Numbered from the stretch's first letter, positions 1-11,487 are shown. The stretch: 64,000 nt of DNA from Salvator merianae (GCA_003586115.2 QVOM02000034.1:17839444-17903443), one strand, 5' to 3'. The notes: generated by a model not told the origin, from the sequence alone. Numbers and translations are program-made.

Positions 1-263
1 GCTAATGTGGCAAGTTACTTTTTTGGCAGAAAATTCACTGCTTCAGAGTCTCAGCATGCTTCTTACAGCAGAGAATATCTGTAGTGCAGGATGGCATGTT
101 CCATTGTAGTAGTCCTCTGAGCTGGATTTGGTTGTTGCAGACAGTCCCCCCTCCCCAGGCTAGGTAGCATTATCAGTGCAAAATGCACTGATGCCTCTGC
201 CAAGTCTTAGAACCGCTTTGAACTCAGACCTCATACCCTCTCCCTGCTTCACTTGACTCTGAC

Positions 264-680
264 GGCATTTTCACACTTACCATGTTAGAATACAATAATT
301 ATTCAGTTCTAAACGTGGTATTGACCATGCAGCGTGGACATTGCCTGCACTGTGTGGCCGTGGTTCCTTACCTGAAACAGGCTACTGGCATTCGCAGTGC
401 AAATGCTGGTAGCCTTGCCTGATGTTTACCATGGCAGCAGCTGGGAAGCATCCGGCCACTGCCATGGCAACCGCCAGAGGCGTGCAGTGTGCAGGGCACA
501 CAGGCATGATTAGTTGATTGCGTAGACCCAGCTGCTGCACACCAAGGTAAGTGTAGATGCACTTTACTGGGAGCTGATTATCAGCTCCCAGTAAAGGCAT
601 GGAGCACAAATTTGTGCTCTACAGGTAGGAGCAATTGGGAGCAGCATTAGACTTGCTAGTAGCAAGTGCAAACAGGCCTT
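264..680. mobile_element. Palindromic non-autonomous DNA transposon, family A copy 1
   Basis: About 420 bp with imperfect inverted ends (GGCATTTTCACACTTA on the left; the reverse complement of the right end reads AAGGCCTGTTTGCACTTG). The body is shared with copies near 3073, 14130, 34921 and 37134, including the block GCCACTGCCATGGCAAC. The centre holds a perfect 17-base palindrome (562-596). There is no transposase frame. Superfamily is unresolved because no clean target duplication was found. Confidence 0.7.
562..596. repeat. Perfect palindrome inside family A element
   Basis: Arms CTTTACTGGGAGCTGAT and its exact reverse complement are separated by one base. The other copies keep only part of it (GGGAGCTATCAGCTCCC near 3336), so it belongs to the element. 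Confidence 0.85.
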
Positions 681-3072
681 AAGTCCCTAAAAAGTAGTCA
701 TTCAGCTGCCTTTGAAGTTAAATGTGAAGGGAAACTTATAGACAATTTACCTAATACAGGGAGGTTGTCTAATTATTACATTTTGTCATCTAATAACACC
801 ACATTTCCCTTGTTTCCAGTGGATAGAAACCTGATGATCAGCTGTCTAGAGCAACTAGCTCTTATAAAGCAGGACAAGGCCCTTTTCAGCCAGTAATACA
901 GTATCTGGATAAGTCAAATATTGTCATTTAAATATTGTCTTCTATTCAACTACAATATTAAGAGAGAAGAGGTTCTGTTCTCTCTCACTCTCCACTCCAC
1001 CCATCTTGACTCTGGAAGCTAAAATAACAGCCTAGATAATCTTTTACCCTTGAATGGATTAATTTACTATGAGTGAGAAGATTCTGGCTGCATCTTCATT
1101 ATTGCAGGAGCCTCAAGCAGGCAGCTCCATAATAGGAACTTCACTATGACCTAGTGGAGGTCAGCTAAGGCAGCTCCCCAGCATCATATTTACCAGGTGA
1201 GTTGTCTTAGAAGGCACATCTGCACCTATGCTCCATGCACAGGCACCAGATCTGTTTGAGCCAGAAATGGCCATTTTGCTGCACCATGGGACATTGTCAG
1301 TGCATAAGGAAACTTAGGCATTATTCCTCACACAGTGAGCTTTAGGTGCCTTTGTCAGGGCCCTAGAGTGCTGCCACCTCCCCCCAGACACCTTGATGGG
1401 AGGTCCAATAGTGATTTCAGAAATGATCTTCTTAAAAGCATAAATTCACTCATGTGCAAAGTTAAGCTTTTGATGGATCTTGGCATAAGCAGGAACGTGG
1501 AGTGGTGGCATTGGGTGAGACCACATGTACACTGTAAGAAGCACCTACTCTTATACTCCAAAATGTACCCTCAAAGGATGAGGCTAGATCACAGTGTAAA
1601 AAAAATATTGTAAACATCCAGGCATCCCAGGACAGGTTAACAAGGTGCAATGATAAAATCAACTATTCTACATGGCTGTCCACATTTGCATTTTAATCTT
1701 GTAGTTCTCTCACCCAGGACATGGACACTATTAGCTCAAGTAGTGTCTCCCTATTACAAAATGGTAGAATTAAGCTGCTCTTGAGGCATACTCAACTAAA
1801 CAAAAGGATGTTTTCAGTAGACCAAGGTGTCTGTTGGGGGAGGGGGAGGTTACAGCTTCTCACTACATCCTCAAGTAGCCAAGAGGGATTCTGATCTAGG
1901 GAACAAATTCCATGCTCCAACTGTTAATTGTCCCTTCCAATTCAGATTCCTGTACACTTGATGCAATATCTTGTTTATAAAAACACATATCATAACTTCT
2001 TTATCTGAGAGTATACAGGCACCCTTGGTCAGGAGAGAGATATCCAATGCCAGTTGCAAAGGAACATCTGAAGGAGGAGAAGCTGGTAGAGTCAGTATCT
2101 GCAGGCCATGCTGCAAGCCATCTTGGGAAATTCTACATTCTTATCTCCTGCTTTGCCAGAAAGCAACAATTCACTGGACACTTTGGATTTGCTACAGCTA
2201 GGAAGACTTCATTGTCACATACATCCATGAGATCATCAAAGAACTTCAGACAGTTCTTCTCAAAACAGCTAACAGAAATAGCGGTCAGTGGAAATGTCCA
2301 GAACCAATGTGTATCAGTTCTGTGTGTACCCACAGGCACCAGCAACCATCTGTTGCTAACATGAGGAACTCCAAACTAATCAACACAAATTTTGGTATAA
2401 CATTCTGATGGCTTGCAAACATTTGCAATGGAGCAGTTGCAGAGCAGTTTGGAGTAGAAAGACCAATGGGAAGCAATTTGACCTTCCCTTGAGATGGTTT
2501 TGCTTTGATGATCTTTACACCTTGCCAGGTTGACATGTTTAGACTTCTCCTCTCCCTTGTGATCTAATAACCTACTGGGGTTTCCAGATGTTCTGGGGTT
2601 TTCAACGCTGCTCTTCTGCTTTTTTTGTGAAATCACTGCATCTTCCCAAAGAACATTTTTTTCTTCGATTCTGGTAACCACATATCCAGCTTCCAGATAA
2701 GCATTCTGTGCATCTAGATTTATGTTAGATTCTTATTCAGCCATTTAGACATTCTTCCTTGTCTACAGTCTCCCTTGCATACATTTGAGACAGTACATCA
2801 TCTCCTTCATTGCCTTGTTAAATATAACCACTAATCTGGATCTCCAGATAAATATCTTTTGCCTTTTTTTCTTCAGGCAGTTTTCCCAATTTATTCCAGT
2901 CATGAAAATCATGTGTAATGTGAGTGTGAGGCCTTGTCTGCACTATTGGACTGAAAATTTGTATAAGATTTCTTTGCACAAAACAAAAAGAAGAGCTTTT
3001 CACAATTTGAACATGACTCTTCCCTAGTTAGAAATAGACAAAGTCAAGTATACTATTCACCTGAACTCTTTG
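681..3072. other. Intergenic stretch, nothing recognised
   Basis: AT-rich sequence with short frames on both strands (for example 2047-2364 plus, 2376-2681 minus). None shows a domain, codon bias or splice context I can defend. No repeat family recognised. Confidence 0.5.
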
Positions 3073-3504
3073 GACGTTTTCGCACTTCTCAGTGGTATTG
3101 ACCATGCAGCATGGACACCATCTGCACTGCGTGGCTATAATCTTTACCTTCACCAGGATACCAGCATTTGCGGTGTGAATGTTGGTAACTTCACTGGATC
3201 CTTACCATGACAGTAGCCGGGAAGTGTCTGGCTGCTGCCATGGCAACCGGCAGCATCATGCAGGCGCAGCCACCAAGTGCAGCATGGTGTGGTGGTGCAT
3301 TCGCGCCTAGAAACGGGTGCAAATGCACTTCACCGGGAGCTATCAGCTCCCATTAAAGCTTGAAGCACTAGTTTGTGCTCCACAGCTAGTTGCGATCAGG
3401 AGCAGCAATATGCTGCTCCCGATCACAAGGGCCTCCACGAAGTGTGGAAACACTTTGCTAGCAAGTATCTTGGATGCTCACTAGTACAAAATGTGAACAG
3501 GCCC
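3073..3504. mobile_element. Family A palindromic element, copy 2
   Basis: Left end is CGTTTTCGCACTT; the right end reads AAAATGTGAACAGGCCC, which is its imperfect inverse. The internal block GGTATTGACCATGCAGC and the CCATGGCAACCGGCAG motif match copy 1. Diverged and non-coding. Confidence 0.7.
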
Positions 3505-4780
3505 TCTGTTTCTTGGCTTCTAGTCAGGTTTTTGGATATAGTTTTTAATTCTTATAGTCTCCCTTAACTAGAACCTTTGGCAAAGATAAGAACAACCCCT
3601 TGATTTCAGTCCTGTCCTCAGATGCCCATGTCCTATTTAGGTTCCTCCAGGCACAATTTGTAATTAAATAAATTGTCTACCACTTCTACTACCCCAGTGC
3701 TTCCAACTGTCTTTCTGGGTTATTTTCCCAATCCCAGAAATCTAGAGAAGAGGCAGTGAGCAAACTGATACAAAAACTTTTAAGAGGCACACAAGACAAT
3801 GCTGTAAATAAGAAAATCTTTGCCTGGGAAATCAAATCAAGGTGAATAACAAGAAAGGAGGCACGCTTTTCATTCTTGACAGCCTGTATCCCCTTGAGAA
3901 ACTGATCAGGAATCAACTAAAAAAAAAAGGACAACCGCATGGTTTTTGATAGGCCTGCCTTTTTTGAATGTCTACTAGGAAAAGTAATTGGAAATATATG
4001 TTACGAGATGGCATCAAAGCTTCTTCAAAGTTTGGGGATTAGCTTTTTGTTGTTTCATTGAATCTGGGACCTAACCAAGATAGCTATCCTGCAGAAGCAA
4101 CTGACAGGCAATTCCAAGGCCCTTGAATTATAGAAATGCCAAAATGATGGAATGTTCTCATTTAGGGCATCTATGCATTGCTGAAGACTACCATCAATCC
4201 AAGCTTTCGGCAAAGATAGTTTGTGTAACACACATGTGGCTTATATCTACGTTGACAACAGGGCTGAATAATGTGGCCCTGTTCAGACAAGCAAATTTCA
4301 GCAGATGTAGCTTGTAATGCAGGCAAAACCTGCTCAAAGTTTCTCTTCTGCATAGCTATTAACGATACAGGAACTCTGGCAGACAGGAGGAAACTTTGGG
4401 CTTGCTGACAATAGAGGTTTCAGACAAGAAGGGTGACCTCTCCCTTTGGATGGGGTAGAAGCCTTTATCCAGTTCCTGCATTAAAACAAAATATTTCCAT
4501 ATTTGTCTTTTATGATTAACTTCAAAAACATTTAACAGAACTGTAGATGTCTTTCCAGACATCCATAGAAGCTTTAAAAGGCTGCCCAGAAGATGAGGTC
4601 AGGGTAAACAGCTGGACTTCCTTGCTTCAGTCACTCCTGGTCAGGTTACATTGGAGGACAAAGGAAGAAGAGAAGAAAACAGGATCTGGAGTCTCTAGGG
4701 AAAGGCTGTGGGTTCTCTGATGGGACATAAAACCTCAGCAAATTAGTTTTAGATATATATATATACTTCACTTGGGTTCA
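3505..4780. other. Intergenic stretch, nothing recognised
   Basis: Mixed AT-rich DNA. Short frames at 3689-3916 (minus) and 4359-4562 (minus) have no recognisable domain and look like chance frames. Confidence 0.45.
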
Positions 4781-4957
4781 ATGGGTATTCATATAACCCA
4801 CAGGAAAAAAGTAACAGAATAACATAGGTTACAGAGTTCATCTTATAAACTCATCATACATTTAAATTTGTCTTAAATGTACATATATATATATATAGAA
4901 TAGTATAACTTCTCTTCTTATACTATACATTTCCAATACCCTCCTATCCTTACTTAC

Positions 4958-5166
4958 AATGTTGCTGTTGTTGTTGGATACCACTGAGTCGTGCCCGATT
5001 CCTGGTTGACTGCATGGGCACCTCTATGGGCACCTCTATGCAGTTTTCTTAGCAGAGATACAGAAGTGGTTTGCCATTGCCTCCTTCCAAGGAGAAGCTG
5101 GGGATTGAACTGGTGCCCCTCTGTTTTCCAGGCAGTTTGCTCTACCACTGAACTACAGCCACTCCC
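4958..5166 (-). mobile_element. tRNA-derived SINE, minus strand
   Basis: Read on the minus strand, the head at 5166 has a tRNA-like promoter: a box A region GTTCAGTGGTAGAGC and a box B-like GTTCAATCCCC. The tail ends in GTCGGGCACGACTC followed by an (AAC)n-like tract, resembling 3' ends used by RTE/BovB-mobilised SINEs (inference). A perfect 7-base target duplication TACTTAC lies at 4951-4957 and 5167-5173. Related copies are at 5556 and 31148. Confidence 0.8.
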
Positions 5167-5173
5167 TACTTAC

Positions 5174-5550
5174 TGTATACCAAATATTTATTCCTGTTTT
5201 AACCTATTATTCCTTTCTGTTCTTTCCCGTTCATCAATATCCTATTACCCCCTTACCCTATTCTCACTCAACTTCTTTCTCAGTTTATTACCCTTCCCTC
5301 CCATTCTCATTCTGAAGGTTGACTTAAAGAATAGTTCCCCATTACAAGCCTGGAAGTTATTACAAGCCATGAGTTCCTCTAGAAAGGTCCTGCTGTGGAT
5401 TCCACAAAATACAGAATGCCATCTCATTACGGTCTACAATTGCTTTCAGGTACCTATTAACTTTTCACCCATGCATTCCCTGTGTGAATGCCATCTTTTC
5501 TTTATCCCACTCCACTTATAGAATATTTTTAATTTGTTGTGTCATTTTCA
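5174..5550 (-). other. Pyrimidine-rich stretch, possibly an L1 3' UTR remnant
   Basis: The T/C-rich strand (also 4781-4950, interrupted by the SINE) resembles in style the T/C-rich DNA at 30881-31105 and the 3' side of the L1 at 21420. That would fit a minus-strand L1 untranslated tail. The similarity is compositional as much as sequence-specific, so this is a weak call. The 176-residue frame at 4991-5521 crosses the SINE and is not a gene. Confidence 0.3.
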
Positions 5551-5555
5551 GTTGG

Positions 5556-5742
5556 GTCCCATTGATTTGGGTCTGACTCCTGGTTGACTACAAAGGCACT
5601 GATTGTTCTTGGCAAAGATACAGAAGTGGCTTGCCATTGTCTACTTCCAGAGACAGGCTGGGGATCAAACCTACAACTCCCTGCTTTCCAGACAATTTGT
5701 TTTACTTCTGAGCTGAAGCCATTCCATGCCTTAAGCCTGCAG
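5556..5742 (-). mobile_element. tRNA-derived SINE, second copy, minus strand
   Basis: Shares with the SINE at 4958 the blocks CAAAGATACAGAAGTGGCTT and TTGCCATTGTCTACTTCCAG, and a degraded tRNA head near 5735. No clear target duplication. More diverged than the first copy. Confidence 0.7.
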
Positions 5743-6074
5743 CACTGTTGTACCCTTGGACTGAATGAAGGTCAGAAGAAGCAACCAGGTGCAAGAGATA
5801 ATCTGAAGGAAGTGCTTGCCTCAGCTCCTTTAACTATAGAGCTAAGGTTGCAAGGTATTCCACCTAGAAAACATGGCTGTCATTTAAGAAGAATATGGCT
5901 TGCTAGCAAGTGCCTGTTGTAGAAAGGTGGGATATAAATATAAGGCTACAAACCACAACAATGCCTGCAAAAATTTGCCACTTGCTCTTTTCATGGGCTT
6001 TTACTTGTTCCTCTTCTATATTTTTGAACCTTCTGTTTAATTTAATAATATATTTAATTTAGTAGCAATCTTTT

Positions 6075-6121
6075 GTATTATATTATATTATATTATATTA
6101 TATTATATTATATTATATTAT
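6075..6121. repeat. Pentanucleotide microsatellite (TATTA)n
   Basis: About nine uninterrupted units. It directly abuts the broken end of the CR1 endonuclease frame at 6129, so it marks or masks the breakpoint of that element. Confidence 0.9.
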
Positions 6122-6128
6122 CATATTT

Positions 6129-6933
6129 TCAGGGGGGTATGGCAACCTGAGTCCTCTCAGATCTTCCTCCTTTCGATATCCAAAACTCAATGATAGCATG
6201 GTCACTGCCACCCAGGGTCCCAGTCACCCTTACTTCCTCAACCATTTCCTCCCTGTTAGTAAGGATTAGGTCCAAGATAGCAGACCCCCTTGTTTTTTCC
6301 TCCATCCTTTGGAAAATGAAGTTATCTGCCAGAGAGGATAAGAATTTATTGGACCCGTGACTTTTGCCAGAGAGAGATTCCCAACAAATGTCCGGATAGT
6401 TAAAATCTCCCATAATCACTAGGTCGTGTTTCCCTGAGAGCTTGGCCATCTGATGTATAAATAGTTCATCCATATCTTCTGTTTGTCCAGGGGGTCTATA
6501 ATAAACTCCTACAACAGTATCCTTTGTGTTGCTCTCTCCTTGTATTTTCACCCAAACTGTTTCTACAGGGCTTCCATTATCTGAAAGATGAATCTCTGTG
6601 GTGGTATATACTTTCCTTACATACAATGCAACACCTCCTCCCCTTTTATTAAGCCTGTTTTTTTTTAAATAAGTTGTATCCTTCGAGCTCTGTGTTCCAA
6701 TCATGTGTATCATCCCACCAAGTTTCAGTTATGCCTATGACATCATATTTATTTTCCTGTGCTAGGATTTCCAGTTCTCCTTGTTTGTTTCCCATGCTTT
6801 GCGCATTGGTACAGAAACATTTTAGTTTGCGACAGATGTCTCTTACAGGCTTGACTCCTCTAGTTTCCTTCCAAACTGTTTGTCTTTGTTCCTTCCTTTC
6901 ATTTCTGGTAGCAAGATCCTCATCTGTATTCAT
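6129..6933 (-). pseudogene. CR1 ORF2 endonuclease domain, frameshifted and truncated
   Basis: Encodes the apurinic-type (APE) endonuclease that nicks target DNA for target-primed reverse transcription. Visible motifs in order: NAQSMGNK (catalytic Asn region), ITETWW (metal-binding Glu), GGGVALYV, VVGVYYRPPG, GDFNYPDICW (Asp/Asn) and SDHAIIEF (catalytic Asp/His). The N-terminal part (6933-6649) and the rest (6713-6129) are in different frames. The shift falls at or next to a run of nine T on the plus strand (6658-6666), so it may be a real mutation or a homopolymer error. The frame ends at 6129 beside the microsatellite. No reverse transcriptase follows, so the copy cannot move itself. Confidence 0.88.
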
Positions 6934-6980
6934 TAGCTGCTTATCTTTCTCTGGACTTTTACTTCCCTTCCCCTTTCGCC

Positions 6981-7529
6981 CTAGTTTAAAGCTCTCCTGA
7001 TAAGCGCAGCCAGTCTCTTGCCAAATATGTGCTTTCCTGTCTTTGTAAGATGGAGCCCATCTCTCGCAAGGAGTCCATCATATAAGTAGTTTAGTCCATG
7101 GTCTAGAAATCCAAATCCTTGCTGGTAGCACCATCGACGTAGCCAGTTGTTTACCTGTAGAATCTTGCTCCATCTTCTTGTTCCACGGCCATTCACTGGG
7201 AGGATAGAAGAGAAGACAACTTGCGCTCCCAGTTCCTTCACTTTCCTGCCTAGGTCTTCAAAGTCTCTGCAGATAGCTTCAAAGTTCCTTCCTGCGGTGT
7301 CATTTGTTCCTACATGTATTAGTAGGAACGGGTAATAGTCTGTAGGACTGAAGAGTCTTGGCAGCCTCTCGGTTACATCTTTGATTCGTGCACTGGGAAG
7401 GCAACACACTTCTCGTGAGGTCATGTCAGGTCTGCACACAGCTGCCTCTGTTTCCCTCAATAAGGAATCCCCCACAACCACCACTCTCCTATTCTTCTTT
7501 ACAGCTTCTCTTCTTTTTTTTCGGTTCAA
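6981..7529 (-). pseudogene. CR1 ORF1 esterase (SGNH hydrolase-like) domain
   Basis: An open frame of 182 residues. It begins with a basic stretch (NRKKRREAVKKNRR), then VVVVGDSLL with the nucleophile Ser of a GDS motif, HVGTNDT (the Asn block), and DGLHLTKTGK carrying the Asp-x-x-His block. These are the hallmarks of the SGNH hydrolase domain found in CR1 ORF1 proteins. The frame is intact across this domain, with all four catalytic blocks present. The normal N-terminal part is missing or out of frame upstream of 7529. The stop lies 48 bases from the first ORF2 methionine, the usual CR1 order. It is not a host gene. Confidence 0.88.
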
Positions 7530-7679
7530 GAGGTTTCATATTGCATACCAAATCTTTCTGAACTTCCTGATTATTCTCCTCCGTGAGAGTACCGTGAGAA
7601 GGCACTCCTTAAGATATTTGAAGCCCAAGTTCTTCAGGGCATTATCTGTTAGCATCGAAATACTGAATCAGACTTCATA

Positions 7680-8215
7680 GTGAATAGTAATCACTGCAGA
7701 TCTTTCAAGACTGGTATGATGTAAATCTAGCCAATCTAGCTGCTGCATTCTGCCCAAGATTCAGCATCTTGACTGCCTCCAAGAGTAGATTCACATTAGC
7801 ACATGACAATAGTCTCATCTGGAGGTTGCCAAAGCACAGAATCCAATCTGGAGTTTGCCAGAGAGATACTATAGGCTAGACTGGGAAGTAAAAAAATCTC
7901 TATAGCCAAGTTGTCTCTGTTGAGGAAAGATCAAAGCTGGGAATTCAGTCAGTGATGGAAGCAAACACTTCTGGCCGCTGCTGCCAAACAAGCATCAAAT
8001 GAGAGCAATACATTCAAACATCCATCACATTACACACCTGTTCTTTCTTGGGCAGAGCAATCCCATCCAAAATTGGGGGCCTCCTAATTTCCCAGAATTA
8101 GAAATTAATTTAGGACCAGTGATACACAGTACCTTCATCTTTGAATTCAGTTTCAGTTTACTGGGCCACACTCAGGCAAGGGTTGAGCACTTGAACTGCC
8201 TCCCTTGACACAGAG
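7680..8215 (-). mobile_element. Diverged L2-type LINE, reverse transcriptase region
   Basis: Read on the minus strand, the sequence aligns by eye to the L2 reverse transcriptase stretch seen better at 19960-20530. It has a hydrophobic GIALPKKEQV-like segment and a following ARS-like segment. Many stops and shifts are present. Placed next to the CR1 above; no promoter or host exon. Confidence 0.55.
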
Positions 8216-8492
8216 GGAATTGCAAGATAAAACTGAGTATCAATGCAGTTATCTGAAGCTGATATAAATCACTCCTTATGGTATTCCCCACCTGAGAAAG
8301 CTCTGATGGACAGCCAACTGAGGATGCAATGAGCGCATAAAAGTAACCCTTCTTCCCTACCATGTCTGCAATGCAGTAGGCACAATAGTGTGTTCTTACC
8401 CATACCTGCTCCATTTCACAATGAAATTTACACTACTTGTGCTCTATCCTTTAACAGTTCTGATTCATTGCTAGTGACTCTGTGGACTACTA

Positions 8493-8672
8493 GGCCCTTT
8501 CTGCACTTGGCCTTATTGTGGATTATATCCCAGAATAGGGATCTGCTAGCCACATGCTAGTGCAAACTATGAAAGGTCTTGCCCAGGGCATACCATAGTC
8601 TTCACTAGCATGCAGATGGCAGGTCCCTACTCTGAGATATAATCTGGAATAAGTCCAAGTGCAGAAAGGGTC
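8493..8672. mobile_element. Whole-length palindromic element, family B copy 1
   Basis: About 180 bp that folds on itself. The ends are GGCCCTTTCTGCACTTGG and, inverted, GGACCCTTTCTGCACTTGG. The arms run about 80 bases with a short loop near GCCCAGGGC. It is flanked by CTAG on both sides, too short and too palindromic to prove a target duplication. It sits between L2-like segments. No coding capacity. Confidence 0.75.
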
Positions 8673-8679
8673 CTAGAGT

Positions 8680-9260
8680 GCCTTATGAGCTATGCAGGGG
8701 TGCTGATGGCATTTGGCAGCAATAATTTTCATGGGTCTACTTACCTCATTATTTCAAAGTGAGACCAGAGTCTCAGCAGGAGCACTATCCATGTCAACCA
8801 GTATTTTCCCAGAGCACCCCTGTAAGGAAGAATTACCACTGTAAACCTAAACCTCACTGGAAACTGGCCACCTACTACTTGATTTCCACCTTCCCACTCT
8901 GTAGCAAAGAACAGGTCAAAGGTATATTCTGACACACATGCTGGGTCCATAATGTACTAAGACAACCTCATGGTTGTCATGGAGGTCACAAAGTCTTGAG
9001 CTGGTCTGTTAGATGACTTCTCAGCATAGTGACTGAAAACCCCAACACCACTGCACAAGGGGCCTTCAACTCCATATTCTTCATCAATTCAGAAAACAAA
9101 GTTGATGATACACTAACAGCAACTGCATACTATCTCTGGCTCAATATCAGGAACAGCCCCTCAAACCCAGTCACAGAGCAGACTGGGTATCTTGTGAGGA
9201 AAATAGAGTCTGTTTAACCTATAGAGCCTATAGAGTCTGACAACTGCTTTGACACACCCG
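8680..9260. other. Repeat-like DNA of unclear class
   Basis: Non-coding stretch beyond the family B element, which may be the continuation of the L2 copy at 7680-8215. I see no reliable reverse transcriptase motif in it. The small frames at 8741-8950 (minus) and 9029-9217 (plus) are not credible genes. Confidence 0.35.
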
Positions 9261-10740
9261 TCTGGACTAGGCATGGGCCAAACTTAAGTTCACTGAGACC
9301 AAATCACCCAAAGAGGGCCAGGGATTGTCAGATGTTTAACCCGGCAAACCTGGTCCTCTTCAACATCAAAGCCAACATGAGCATGAGGGAAATTAAGCAA
9401 AGTACACACCCTTCTGTTGTTCCATTGCTGTGTCATAGTTGCCGGCCATCCCATCAGAGATGGGTGTGGCCACATTGTACATGTACATAACATCACCATG
9501 GGATCCCCTTGGAGAGGGAATAACCTGGGGATAGCAGATACTATAAGGTAGACTGGGAAGTCAAGAAGTCACCCCAGAAAAAGCAATGGAAAATCTGTTT
9601 TTGCCAAGAAAATGGCATAGCTCTATGCAAGTGTGGGTGACACATTTATCTTTAGTGTACTTCCTTCAAAATTCAGCACAGGAGAGGATTTTTCTGGAAA
9701 ATACAAAACATGCAAAAAATAAAATCTTCATTCAAGAATAATAGTAGGGACACAGTCAAGAGCAAGGTTACACAGAAACCTCTTTCCTTGCATTTGTGAA
9801 TTGTTGAAAATTATGCTAAGCTCTGGTGGGTAGGGAAAAAAAATCCATCCATCTTTTACATACCCAAATAGGCACATTAAATGTAATTAAATTAGTGTCC
9901 TACAATTTGCTACTGTCTACAGACTCTGTGCCAGGCTGGTAGTAAAGCCAGCTTGAGAAGCAATTATTTGCCCAGCAACTAAAGTACAAATCTGTTTGAG
10001 AGATTTCAGCTTTCCACAGAATTTGTTTGCAAAGTAGAAAGGGAAAGCACATGTAGTACTGAAATTTATCTGAAAAGTTGTGTGTTTGTTACATTTACAA
10101 AATGTCTGAGGTTGCATCCACACAGGGACTTTTCAGGGCTCTCGTAGCTTTTGTGGCAACCAGAGGACAGGTGAGAAATCTCTTCCACCCATGCTCAGCC
10201 CCAAGCTCCACAAGCACTGCAGGAGCAACCTAAGGCAAAGTCAAGATAAATACATTTGTATATTCCCAGTAATTGCAGCCAGTTTGCAACTCTTAACATT
10301 TCTTCCAGCTCAGCTTTTGTCTTTGGCGAACTTTGTTCATTATACAAGTCACCCAATTCTTCCTTGATCCTTTAACCTTCTCAACCATCTTTCTCCCAAA
10401 ATTTCTTCTCTACTATTCAGATGTTCCATTGGATTTGACTTAGAGATTAAAGGGATACGTTTTTCTTGCCACATCTTCCATGTAATTGAAGAGCTTGTTT
10501 TGTTTCCTTTCTATTTTTATCCATTATTTGTCCTCTGCCATCTCTAACTCTATCATTTTTACTGTTTGAAAAGCATCATAATACCCTTCTAAGCTGCAGA
10601 TGCCCCAGCCTCCTTCATCCTGTCATGCGTTTAAGATTGTTTTGTAGATTCTTGGTCCTTTGAAGATTTTCATTGGCTCCCAAGAAATGTTTTCAAAAAC
10701 CAAGCCAAGATATGCAGTGCTTTTCAAAGCACGTTTAGCA
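9261..10740. other. Intergenic stretch, nothing firm recognised
   Basis: The part 10320-10690 is pyrimidine-rich on the plus strand and could be a very old LINE remnant on the minus strand, but I found no protein motif. No host gene signal. Confidence 0.4.
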
Positions 10741-10744
10741 TTTT

Positions 10745-10860
10745 ATTTTAGGATTTTAAGAAAACCTTAAAGCATCTCTTCAGGATTTCTGGCAAGAGGT
10801 TTTTCTAGTCCTAACTGGAGATGATATCAACCGAAGTTGGGAACCGTGCAGCCATAGCTA
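10745..10860 (-). mobile_element. Sauria-like SINE fragment
   Basis: On the minus strand this resembles the centre of a Sauria-type tRNA-derived SINE. The plus strand reads AGGATTTCTGGCAAGAGGTT, then CTAACTGGAGATGATATCAA and GGGAACCGTGCAG, like the box B flank and post-tRNA body. Only about 110 bases remain, and box A is lost or mutated. Confidence 0.5.
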
Positions 10861-11198
10861 CAGTCCTCCTTGTGATATTAGGACATTGATAGCCATTATT
10901 GGAGAAGGTCCAACATTGTGGCAAATTGAAGTTGTTGGATAATTATGGTGATCAGGCACCACAAAAGCAAGTCAAGAGATAACCCGCTTAGATCGTATTC
11001 ACAGCCATTTTATGTTCACCATAAGCCATCTTCGTAGGTGCAATGTTATGCTCTTGAAATATAACCCATTTGCAGCCCAAAATACCTGTATGTCTAGTTA
11101 ATCCCAACCATATGGCATTCAGGGAAGAGTATCAAGCGTCCTCAAGACTTTGATGTGATGATAAGGCCAAACTAAAGCCACAAAGAAGTCTGGTCACA

Positions 11199-11487
11199 CT
11201 GCAGCCCGCATTCGCTTCCATATCAGGGCACACCTCCCTGACAACAGATGCTATTCATTGGTTGGCCAGCAGTCTGCACACCTCTCCCTCTCGCTGATTG
11301 GTAGCATATTTGCAGAAGTCTTCCCCTATGCTTCCTGTGTAAAACAAGCAATCATGGGTTTCCATTGCTTTGGAAGTAAAGAACTTTGGATTTTCCTATA
11401 TATGAGTAGGTATATATATGCCAGTGAAGCCTTTGCCCCACTGCAGCCTTCATTCAGCTCCAAATCAGGGCACATCTCCCCTGACAA
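11199..11487. repeat. Direct repeat pair of about 49 bp
   Basis: Two direct copies (11199-11246 and 11439-11487), each starting CACTGCAGCC and containing ATCAGGGCACA, are about 85% identical by eye. They flank about 190 bp holding two CCAAT-type boxes (ATTGGTTGG, GATTGG) and TATATA stretches. The unit could be part of an LTR or an old tandem duplication; neither is proven. Confidence 0.5.

Larger units (their letters stand above)
6122..7600 (-). mobile_element. CR1 LINE, 5' half retained, 3' half missing
   Basis: Minus-strand CR1 non-LTR retrotransposon. In transcription order it holds ORF1 with an esterase-like domain (7529-6981), a short spacer, then the N-terminal endonuclease part of ORF2 (6933-6129). 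It stops at a (TATTA)n tract, with no reverse transcriptase and no CR1 3' terminus. Most CR1 copies are the opposite, 3' ends lacking the 5' part. Relatively good preservation suggests a younger copy than most repeats here. Confidence 0.85.

Noticed and set aside
4991..5521. 176-residue plus-strand frame
   Set aside because: Starts inside a SINE on the opposite strand and runs through pyrimidine-rich DNA; no domain, no promoter.
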